From positions 1,505,501 through 1,569,500 of the forward strand of contig JALIRH010000063.1 in NCBI GenBank assembly GCA_023055505.1: 64,000 nucleotides of DNA. The letters run 5' to 3'. Position 1 is the stretch's first letter; every line of letters begins with the position of its first letter. The DNA is from Callipepla californica brunnescens. Lineage: Eukaryota; Chordata; Aves; Galliformes; Odontophoridae. The translations under genes and the position numbers were made by a program. This document shows, piece after piece, positions 23,601 to 34,200 of the stretch. The notes below the pieces were generated by a model. The model saw only the letters and a list, made by a program, of their open reading frames with translations. It searched no databases and was not told where the DNA came from.

Positions 23601-26600
23601 TGAAAGTCCTGTTGTGGGAATGCCAGTATTCATGATAATCCAAATTCTGGGACATTTTTGACCCCAGATAATGTTAAGGAGAATAAATAAATTGAAAAGT
23701 GATCCCATTCTCTTGTAAATATATACATTTATATTTTATCTTTTCCCTGAAATGTTTTGCTCTCAGGGTTTTACGTCTTGGTCATTTTAAAAATTGCATC
23801 AGGCACCAATCTGACAGACAAACAGCAAACCTCCAGGCTCTTATTATTCAGCAATGGACTTAAAACTAATGCAGCCATTTTTAGTTTCCTCCAAGCAAAA
23901 CAAAAACATATTTTTCTAAAGTCTCCAACCTACAAAACCAACAAAAAGATGCATTTGTCTTCCTCAGAAGCAGCAGAGAGGAAGTGTACCACTTGTACTG
24001 CAAAGGAGACAAATAAATCAACTTACAGAAGCTGACTTCTCGCAGTGCATCTCAATGGCTGCAGCCCATTTTCACTGTTCCAAGCCCAGAAGCAAGGCTG
24101 CTGCAGCAGCCATATGGAATGCGTGTGACTGCCTGAGAACTCTAGAAGAGCGAATCATTGCCTAAGAGATGCTGCAAAGGGATGGCTTCCCTACAGGTGC
24201 TCATTAGTCTGGCTTTGTTTTTTTTCCTGAAGAGTGGAAAGAGAAACAAGGGTATGTATCAGTACATATTTGATAAGCAAAAAGGTAAAAAGCAGGTGAG
24301 AGAATATGACAGGTTCAACACTTATTAGACATTTGTTGCTCAACAAGGTGCTGATGCCATTCCTTTATCCCAAAAATGGATGCAATTTTCACTCTTCCTC
24401 CAGCAACCTTACACTTTACTTCTGGGTTTCTCAGACTTTCTCTGTATTTCTCCCAAGGAGGAAGTGTTCTACAGGAGAGTTCCCTTCCAACAGGGGTGCT
24501 ATGGGAGCAGATCCTCTTACCTAGCTAAGTGTTAGGATGTAGTATTGGTGGAAGGCAGTCTCATGGCAGCCCTCCGCAGGCCGTCCATCTAAGCCTCACT
24601 GGGCTCTGACTCTGCAAGCAGATGAACCTCGGTGGCAGCTCTGCCAGGTGAACAGATTGGCTTGAGCGAAGGCAGACAGGTGACCCAGGTACCAGGAACA
24701 TAAACCATAGATTTGCTTTTTAATTGTGTGGTACCCAGCCAGAAATGTTGTCCTTGCTGTCTGGTCTACAAGAATCAAAATGCCTTTTGCTGTGCAACCA
24801 TGGAGTGACATTTTATTCAGAAGTGCAGCAGAACGGCATCTGCTGCTGCAATGGCTCTGCTTCCACCTCAACAAAACTTGGGCTAGATTTTGGCTAAGTG
24901 TCCATACAGGTTTAAATGCAGTGAGATCTCCATTCTACTTTCAAGGCTGGCTCTTCACAGGGATACAAAGGATCTAAGACTTCATTTTGGAGACATGGAA
25001 GAACTGCATTTCAGATTTCTATATAAACCACAGGCACCAGAGATGCTGCCTTGCTTGACCTCAGGGAACAAATTAAACTAAGTTTGTGAGAGGAGCACTA
25101 AGGTGAGTGGAAAGGAGGAAAAAAGGAATTTGAAAAGTAAGAATTAGATGTAGGTTTTCCAGAGATCCATAAAAAGTGGGAAGGCTCTGGATGGGAAAAT
25201 ATACCTCTCTGTCTTCAGAATCTGTTGTCACATTTACTTTTCCAATGCACACTCAGGAGGCAGGAAAATCCAAAAATAGCGACCTCCCATGCCAAGATCT
25301 GTGGGGGAAAAACAGGAGAAAAAGGTGTTCACAGACATCTAGGAGCATTACCAGGTGCAGAGGTGCAAACAGCATGAACCTGGTGCTACATCCCTGTGAC
25401 TAGGTGCAATGAGGAGTATGCAAAACTTTCCTGAAAAAGTTTTCTCCTGCTATGTAAACTTGCTCTGTTTTGAAGAAATCTGAATCACCTTAAAATCAAG
25501 AAGAGATTAAGGGAAGAAAAGGCATGCAGGCACCAACCATGCGGATGCATGTTGTACTTCAACTTTGCCAAGTTAGCAGCCAGGCTGAGAGCAGTGGGAT
25601 GGCAATCAAGCCACAGTGAAGACAAGCCTGCTTTCCAGTCAGTAGAAGGCTTCAAAGTTTAAACAAAAAATGGCATCTGATGAAGACACAAGCATCTTTA
25701 TGCAATTCTTTACCCACTCCATCCCCCAGCAGTGCCTATAGCCACTGTGGAAGAATTCACTGGAAAGGGAAGGCAGGATGCAAAGGAAGAAGAACAAGGA
25801 CTGGTGAAACTCCAGAAGTTTCCATGTTTCGTCCTTGGGTTCTGCAGGAGACGTGAACACACATCACACCAAAACCTCCAGAAGCCGTAAGTGCTTCACA
25901 GCAAGCAGGTATTTTCAGGTGAATGTCAACACTTAGATCACAGCAAGTAACAGAGGAATCCCTCTTGAGATCTCCTGCCTCCATTCCACAGAGAGGGGCA
26001 GCTCTGTGCCAGGCTAGCCTTGAGGAGCTGCCTTCTCCATCCACATCCCTAGAAGGGAAAGGCAAAGCAAAAATGACTTTGGATCAGCAGAGACAGGCTG
26101 TGAGAGTGCACACCAGCTGCATCTGCCCTTACACAGGGGCCTCTTGTACTGTCCCATGGGTCAACAGCACTTATTTCTCATTATTTCCTCTGGCCTCATC
26201 TTAAGAAAGAACAGTACAAGGAACTCAAGTTCACTGTCGATAGATGGTGGCAGAATTTCATTCAAAAAGAGCAAAACTCTGTAGTTGTCATCAAGATAAA
26301 GACTCAGCACAGTGTTAAAACACAGGTCCTCCAGTATCTTGCAGAGGCTGCACTGCATGTGTGAGCGGGATTAAGCCACAGCTGCCCATGTAAAAACATT
26401 TAACAGCTACCTCTGTACACACAGATTAAAATAAGTGAAGAAATGCAAAAAACAGAAGCATGCCTTCAGTTCATGCAGCTTGAGCCAGCTGGCACGTGGC
26501 TGCCATGGAGCATTGTGCAGCTTTGGCAGAGCTGTGACCAAGAGGGAAACTCCCTCTGCTTGAAGCACTACTGAAGCAAAGCCCCCAGCTCAGGTCTGCC

Positions 26601-29600
26601 AAGTCTTCTCTACTTGGATGGTGGCTTGCTTACGCTTGGCAACAGTTTGGTGCAATTTGAAGCTGGCTCAGACCTAAAGTGAAATGATTAATGGGATATT
26701 TGAAATCTTGCTCCTATTTTTCCTCAGATCTTACTTATGTAAAAGCTCTGATTTTGGTTGTTGAGCCCCATAAAGCACAATCTGCAGAATGTGCCATAAT
26801 AAACAGATTCAAACAGCGTCTGTTTAGAAGTTTATTTAGAAAGCACATGCATCACTAAAGAGAGCTCATTTCTTATCTAACTCCAAGCACCTAGGAGGGA
26901 ATCCTTCAGGGGGGTTCTGCAGGCAGTGTGAGATTAATTCTTTTTGCAGCGATTATTTTCAGTATGTTCTGCACTCCTATTAAGAGGCTGGAAGTTCAGT
27001 TAGTTTCTTGGCCTGGGGATTAGGGAGAAGCTGGAGACATTAAGCAAAAGAAGAGATGCCTTCCAGCAAACTGTCCCAGAAGAGGGACCCTGCTGCAGTG
27101 GAGCGGCCTTCAGCTGGGGCCTGACACGCTGAGCGCTGCCCGGCACGGCCTGGACACCGACCCACCGTCACACCATCCCAGTAACACGTTGTGCTTTTGT
27201 CACAGACATCCATGTTCAGTCTCCAGCAACACTTCGGGCTGACAAAACCTCTGAATTTGCTCTGGAAACCACAGGAAAGCTGGCACTCATGCAATCCAGA
27301 AGGCCCCCCAGGCCTCACAGAGCCCTGCTTATGTTCTCCACAGTCAGGGCTCACAGGAGAGGCTCTGGTTTAAAAGTCTACAGGATAGGTGGAAACTTTA
27401 GCTATTACAGAGCCAGCAGGGCTGTGATCTTTGCTGGCTGCTCACTCACCTGCACCTCAGCGTTTAAATGGCCAGAGACCTTCAGTCTTGGAGCTTACCC
27501 CAGGATCTGAGGAGCTGAACAAAAAGTTCCTTCATCTCCCCAGGTCACCCACTTTGAGTCACACAGGGCTGTGAGCTCCCTCCGTCTGTTTGGCTGTGAT
27601 TTTCTGTGCCACCTCACTGATTTGGGCAGCCCTGACATGGTTCCTTGGTTTTTCTTACATCAGCACCCGTGGCTGAGACTTTGAAAGCACCTGGCTGGTG
27701 CCAGGCCCTTGCTGGCTTTGTTTGTGCTGAATTACCAGGTGCAGCAAATGGCAGCTGTTGTACAAAACAGTTTAATGCTGCAACAGTGGTAAAAATACTC
27801 TGGAGAAATTAGCCACTTCCATTGCTTCAAGTAATCAGTTCCACATGTCACTCTTTTACCTCCCATTGCCAAATGTGATGTTGTGCAAGTATATTGCAAA
27901 CTATAGTTCTTTGTGATGTGTACCAGAAAAAAATGCCCGCACTTCAACCTTTGGCTCATGAGACAAACAGTTTGTAGCTGACTGGTATGAAGAAGTGACA
28001 GCCACAGAGTGCTGAGGAACAAGGAGACGCTCACCAGCCCTACAACCCGCTGGTGAAGTGGCTGACCCCCATGGCAGCGCTGTTGCTGAAGACATCGTGT
28101 GGCCATGGAGGCAATTGGCATGGTCTGAAACAGCTTGGATGTACTAAGGGCTAGTTGTAAGGGTCACACAGAGCAACAACAGGTCTACATGCTGTCTTTG
28201 TGCAGTAAAATCGCAGTACCTTGGCACCTGTCCTCTGAAGACAGTTTTGGCTCTGTAGTACTTCTTTCACTGAAACATCAATGAGCATTTCTTACTAATA
28301 CAAAAAAGCCAGGTTAAGTACTGAAGGAATTTTCTATACACAGATAGCTAGGTTGCTGAGCATGGTCATTTTTCTTACATTATTCTATCAGTAACTTTCC
28401 TGAAAGCCCCCTTGGCTTCCAGACTCAATGCTTACAGCATTGCACTGCCTTCAGCCAAACAGGCTGAGCTGAGGTCTGCCTGGCTCTCATTTCTTCTTAG
28501 CACTTCTGATTATTTACTCTTACAAGTGACAATCATTCAGACAAACCTAGTTTTGCAAACAAATCAAGTAAGCCATCTTGAAGACTTCTCTAGCTACTTG
28601 GAAAAATGAAATCCAAACCCTTTGTAAAAGCAGTAAAAGTAATGAGTCCCACCATTATGACACTTCAGGACACACTGCCGCACTCCCTGACTGCCTCTGG
28701 GTGATGATTTCTAGGAACTTTTGGCGCCATGAGCTTTTCTGCTGTCTTCTAATTTAGCTATGTGCTCTGCCACCTCTCACAGTCACACTGTATTTCTCAG
28801 CTTTTGCTCACTTCCACAACTTGGCAAACACACTAGCTTATATTTTGGATTTAATGTTGTAGGTCTGTGCCACTCAAATCCGGAGAGAAAATCTCCTAAC
28901 CTATGCTAAAATACCTAAACATCCCACAGGCAAAGAGCTGAAGGGACGATGCAGAATTACTGGTCCTTGCCTTCATCTTTCAACCAACTTGGTTTCCTGA
29001 AGACACATAGGACAAATAAGTACCAAATCTTAGCAGGTAGCATCCACAAGGGACTACAAAAGTATCCCCCACTAAAACCACCTTACTGAGCACAGTGTTT
29101 TAGTTAAACAGGTGAGGAGTAAAACAAACAAACCAACAAAATGCACAGAAGTTCTACTCACTCTGTTTTTACCCATTTCTCTTTTCTTCCTTAACTAGGA
29201 TATTTCAGCTACTCCAAGCCTCTCCTGATTTTCTGGTTTATCCAGTGATTTCTCCAAGCACTGGTGCCCATTTCTACATACCTCACTCTCAGTTCTAGGT
29301 GGGCTCTTTACGTAAACCAAGTTCTTTTGAGTCTGTTTGCTTAATCCTGCCGACCTGGCAGTTACATCCATTCATCCACTGTTGTTTCTCACAGTTCCTG
29401 AAATTCTTTAGGGCTGTCACGTCTTGATTTTCCTGCAATAACAGGCTGCCCAGACTAGGCTGTCCATTCAATGTGGCATGTACATCCTCATCTAAAAGTC
29501 ACAGATTGACCCCCGTATTCACCATAATATTCAAAGCCCTCTGTGGTAATTGTGTTGCTGACATCATCCAACCTTACTGCAAACTTCCTGTGTTTTAAGT

Positions 29601-29735
29601 TGTCAGAAGGCACAGCTCTTTCTCACAGCAATACACGCACAACTAATGACCCCAGAAGGTGCATTAGTCTTTAGCTGACAGTAAGTAATTCCTTTACTGG
29701 GAAAGACATGGGACAGTATCATTTATAACACTGAG
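20657..29735. other. Long non-coding stretch, no gene recognised
   Basis: About 9 kb carry no repeat family that I can name and no exon with both splice sites and a conserved peptide. It may be intron or intergenic DNA. A small CpG-richer patch lies at about 27100-27170 but lacks promoter features. Confidence 0.45.
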
Positions 29736-30390
29736 CAGTGGATGTAGTCTATCTTGACTTCAGCAAGGCATTTGACACTGTCTCCCACGACATCCTTATA
29801 ACAAAGCTGAGTAAGTGTGGAACAGATGAGTGGACAGTGAGGTGGGCTGAGAACTGGCTGAGTGGCAGAGCTCAGAGGGCTGTGGTTGGCAGTGCAGAGT
29901 CCAGTTGGAGGCCTGTATTTAGTGATGTTCCTCAGGTTAGTGTTGAGTCTGGTCCAGTTCAAACTCTTCTTCAGTGACCTCAATGAGGGAATAGAGTCCA
30001 CCCTCAGCAAGTTTGCTGATGGTATGAAGCTGGGAGGAATGGCTGGCAGACTGGAAGGCTGTGCTGCCATTCAGCGAGACCTGGACAGGCTGCAGAGTTG
30101 GGCAGAAAGAAACCAGATGAGGTTTAACAAAAGCAAGTGCAGAGTCTTGCACCTAGGGAGGAATAACTGCATGCAGCAGTACAGGCTCAGGGATGAGCTG
30201 CTGGAGAGGAGCTCTGAGGAGAGGGACCCGGGTGTCCTGGTGGATAACAGGTTGGTTATGAGAAGGCAGTGTGCCCTGGTGGCCAAGAAGGCCAATGAGA
30301 TCCTGGGGTGCATTAAAAAGAGTGTGGCCAGCAGGTTGAGGGAGGTGATCCTCCCCCTCTGCTCTGCCCTGGTGAGGCCTCACCTGGTGT
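29736..30390 (+). mobile_element. CR1 LINE, reverse-transcriptase part (5' piece of an internally deleted copy)
   Basis: The plus strand starts with the reverse-transcriptase motif Y-L-D-F-S-K-A-F-D-T-V-S-H-D, containing the first catalytic Asp of the palm. It continues through [11 protein letters not shown] and then [12 protein letters not shown]. The usual catalytic pair F-A-D-D appears here as F-A-D-G. A frame change lies near 29935-29990 before the second part. Next come [13 protein letters not shown] and C-I-K-K-S-V-A-S-R. The copy breaks at an AT tract (30391-30432) and resumes after it. Confidence 0.95.
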
Positions 30391-30432
30391 CCATATATAT
30401 CTATTATATATATGTGATCTATATATATCTAA
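30391..30432. repeat. AT-rich tract replacing part of a CR1
   Basis: It is mostly alternating AT with near-palindromic arms (ATATATATCTA ... GATCTATATATAT). It sits exactly where about 170 bases of CR1 are missing compared with the copy at 37792-38330. The native CR1 text there contains 'tataaatatctaa', which may have seeded the expansion. Confidence 0.8.
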
Positions 30433-30741
30433 AGTGCAGGAGGCAAAGGGGTGAGGCTGGACTCTTTTCAGCAGTGCGTGGTTATAGGATGAGTGAAAAT
30501 GGCCACAAACTGAAGACAGGAAGTTCCACACAAATGTGTGTGGGAACTTCTTCACAGTGCAGTGACGGAGCACTGGCACAGGCTGCACACAGAGGTGGTG
30601 GAGTCTCCTTCTGTGGAGACATTCAAGACCCGCCTGGACACCTACCTGTGCAACCTGGGCTAGGGAGCTGCTTTGGCAGGGAGGGCTGGATTCGGTGATA
30701 TCTAGAGGTGCCTTCCAACCCCTACAATTCTGTGATTCTCT
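30433..30741 (+). mobile_element. CR1 LINE, 3' piece of the same copy
   Basis: It continues the CR1 from before the AT tract: [15 protein letters not shown], then the C-terminal region and the tail 'gtgccttccaacccctacaattctgtgattctctga'. The text from about 30540 onward is nearly identical to 38125-38330. In both, the coding frame breaks at 'cttcacagtgcagtgacggagc'. Confidence 0.93.
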
Positions 30742-31099
30742 GAAAAGTTTGTGCCAGTATGGCAGCACTGGGTTATCTGGGTGTAAACTTCTTAGGGACC
30801 CAAAAGAAGAACTGTCTGTAAATGTAAATGTCTGTAAAAATCCAGCGAAGAAACCCATCCTTCAGTATCTTGATGGTCACACTACCCTCTTCACAGAGCA
30901 GTAATACTGAGCTGTTGTAATGTGAGCTCCACGTAAGGCAGGCGCTTCACAAGGGTTTTTTGGGATGCTCTTTTTTGCATTCAAAGTTGACCCCAAATGG
31001 TGGCACCTCCTCTAGAGATGGATAGTCCCATTACATTATGTCCCCATTTCAATAGCAAAATATAAAATAAATACATTAAAAAATAAACCAACAGACAAT
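30742..31099. other. Non-coding stretch between a CR1 and a possible terminal exon
   Basis: No gene or repeat was recognised. On the minus strand it is downstream of the candidate poly(A) site at 31117-31122. Confidence 0.4.
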
Positions 31100-31230
31100 G
31101 CACCAAGTCACAGAAGTTTATTGGGCATTAATGCCACCCTTACAGGCAACAGGGCTATGTCATGAAGGGTGGGACTGTATATCTCAGTGGTTCTCTTCTC
31201 ACAAGATGCAGATCAGCGTTCATAAATCAC
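31100..31230 (-). CDS. Candidate last exon and 3' UTR of an unidentified gene
   Basis: On the minus strand a strong acceptor (CTTTTTCTCTCTGCAG at 31231-31246) is followed by the codons for V-I-Y-E-R and a TGA stop (31213-31215). About 90 bases later comes a canonical AATAAA poly(A) signal (31117-31122), with cleavage expected near 31100. Only six codons including the stop are coding. The compact layout resembles the last exon of a small housekeeping gene. I cannot name the protein, and no convincing upstream exon was found on the minus strand. The reading phase is assumed from the open frame. Confidence 0.4.
31117..31122 (-). terminator. Canonical AATAAA poly(A) signal
   Basis: TTTATT on the plus strand gives AATAAA on the minus strand, followed by GT-containing sequence (TTGGTGCATTGTCTGTTGG) that could serve as the downstream element. 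It supports the candidate terminal exon above. Confidence 0.45.
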
Positions 31231-31246
31231 CTGCAGAGAGAAAAAG

Positions 31247-34200
31247 CAGGCTCTGATATGTGTAACGTTGCATATTATGAGGCACATAGTGCTTAGCATT
31301 GCACGTTTGTTTTCTTTGTGCATGTTTTCAGCTCGTGGCTGACAGCAGCCCTCACACCAGGAGCACCTGGTCACCACCCAGCACTGCCATGCACCCAGCA
31401 CCCACGGCACCCACTCCTGGATGGGAAAGCCACTGGAGGAACATAATGGACCTCAGAGAGACGGAGTGTGCGAGCTGTGCCCTAGGCAAGCTTTCACCTG
31501 CTTGCTAAATGGCTGCACAGGTTTTATGTGACTTTTTACTTTGGAATGCAGTAACAGTAGTTACCATAGCAATTTCCACATCACTTGGTACTTGTGCTAC
31601 CTCGGAGTGCCTTTTTATATAAATTCTTACCAATGCACAATGTGCACTTTTGATTTTTAGACATTTTTTGGAAGAAAAGAGGCATCTTAAGCTTCCCAAG
31701 ATTTTAGAATCTTGTTGAAAAGTGGAACGTTTGTTTCGAGGGGAACAGTATGGCACAGTAGAAACTTACTGCATTTCAGAGGAGATAGAAGAAAACGACT
31801 CATTCCAGAAGTATTCATCATCTGCAAACCATCCACAAAGGAGACAGAAACATGCCTGACAAAAAGAAGCCTCTTGCTCTGTCAGAGATACAGCGTGCTT
31901 AAAGAGAAGTTTTGTTTCCATGGTGACTGAATTTGGAGTAGGAACATCCCCTGCATCAGCTAAGGCTAGATCAAAAACCCTGTTTCATTTGTTCACTCCA
32001 TGATTTGGGTTACAAAATACAACTCTGCCTCGTCCAAACAAACATCCCGTTTGTATTCTGCTCACCCCTTTTGCTGTGCACAACTTCTATTCATAAATGA
32101 AGCAAGAAAAAGCAGGAAGGTACAAATGTGAACAGCCCGATCACACAATCCTAATAATGAGAAATAACACTACTTTCCAATATCAAACCAGAATTTTTAG
32201 AGAACAACATTTTTGAAAGGATATCAGCAAGCATTATGCTAAAGATAGTTAACAATTAGGCATAGACCAGTGATGTAGAGGTTCTCCCTTCCATGCCTCA
32301 GGCATAAAATCGCATCCTTCGCTTGCCTTATCCACCTTGCACATTTCTACAGAATGGGAAAATAGGGGTTCTCAGCAGTCGGATTTGAAGGGATGGTGAC
32401 CTGGGGCATGGACACATGCAGGAGAAGGCAAATTAGGGCCAAAGGGCCTCAGCAGACACATTTTGATTGGCCATCTGCTTTCTTGCTTAGATTTCTGACC
32501 TCCTCTACATCAAAGGTCTGTCAGTGGTTTCACCTCAGCCAGCCAGATCACCGCCATCCAGCCCAAGGCCAAGCTCTGGGCCCCAGGCAGTGTCCACTAG
32601 CTCAAGCATCTCACGGGACTCACTGCCAAAGTGCCACATGGTACACACCATGAAAGCCATTAAGATGTGAACAGGTCGCTTTCTGCTGCTCTTTACATTC
32701 ACTCCAGGCTGTGTATCAGGTTGTGTTCACCAAAGCCCCAGTCTCTGGCGCAGATGAAATAATTTGCTGAGCCACCACACTGCTTCAATGGAGGTTGAGT
32801 CTGGATGCTATATCCATGGGTCTGTGCAGCCACACTTCCCAGCCACTGCTCCTGCAACTTCCCACCCAGCACCATGAGGGACTTTGCATGGAAGCCAATT
32901 GTTTTGTCTGAGCTCTGGAAAAAAGCATTCAATAGATGTACCAAAGAGCAATTTTGTGTTTTCATTACAGAAACTCAAACATTTCACAGCTAACTCCATG
33001 CATCCTGCAGGAATTGCATAATTTTTCACAATGCGACTGCTGTGTCATCTGCTGGAAGTAGGGAACACTCACTCCTGTAGTTCAACAGAGCTGAGAGCCA
33101 GTTTGAGCAGGTCATACGAGTATAAAGTTCCCTCCATTGTTTCTTAGTGACAAAGATTTTCACAGAGGTGACACTGGGAGCTCCATCCTTGTGCCAGAGG
33201 AGCACTGACAGACTGGTGACAGTGGGGACAGCGGCGGGATACAGTGCTGCTCTGGGGATGTGCTGTTACATGCAGCATATTGTTCTGCCACTGAAAACTA
33301 AGGGCTAGTTTTTGCACTTGTTTTTTGACAACAGCCACTGGAAGCAAGATCGGGCATGGCCACAAAAGCAACCAGCACCTTCTGATAGCCGCAGACCACC
33401 ACGTGGAATCTATGGGAGTAGTGTGGAAAGGGGCAAAAAGTCCATGATAATTCAAAATACAAACAGAATTCTCTATGAAATGCAGAAATCAGAGTTAACT
33501 TAAAACCATATTTGTCAGTCAGTTGTTCCAGGATTTCTGGCCAGCATTTGCCAAGTTGCACAACTGTCAGCATAGAAAACTTCATTTTTTTCCAGTGAAC
33601 AAAGTGCTTCAGTACTCGTTTCTGTATAAAAGAAAGAATGCCAGCTGCGTGCAACAAACTTGGGAAAACAATGGGCATTAGTTGCTTCCATGTAAGTGTA
33701 CTTGAAGGATTGGAGCCATCATTGCCCAAGTTGTGCAACACGTCCCAGTGCAAGGTTCTCTATCAGTTATTTACACCATTACCAGGCCTTAGGCTGAAAG
33801 TTTACATGCTGGGTGTATGCCTCAGTTTCTTTCATCTTCTTTATCTTAATTTCAGCCAAGGCAATACAGTTGTTTCTGAATTAAATGAAGAAACAGAGCA
33901 TTGCTTTCCCACAATAAAATGCTTCCAACCTCACCCTTGCTTGGCTCTGCCACTCTGCAGTTAAGAACACAGCTCAAAAACTTTGGGACCTTGCAGCCTC
34001 AGAGCAAGATCTTTTCCTGCCATCTCCAGGAAAATCCATGCAAATTTAGCCACCTTACTTGCTCTGGGAACAATAACACCTCAGCTGGTATTTGTCCATA
34101 TCAGTCGGAGTTCTAGATCCTTTTCCTGAAGTGCAGCACTCTACACTTTAGCCTTAAAATGTAATGTTTTGCTGACCATTGTCAGCAGCATTGTCTGGAG

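Noticed and set aside
27100..27170. CpG-richer patch as a possible promoter
   Set aside because: It is too short and isolated, with no adjacent first exon or TATA/initiator arrangement.
29862..30698. 278-codon plus-strand open frame as a host gene
   Set aside because: It consists of CR1 reverse-transcriptase and C-terminal sequence joined through an AT tract, so it is a retroposon and not a host gene.
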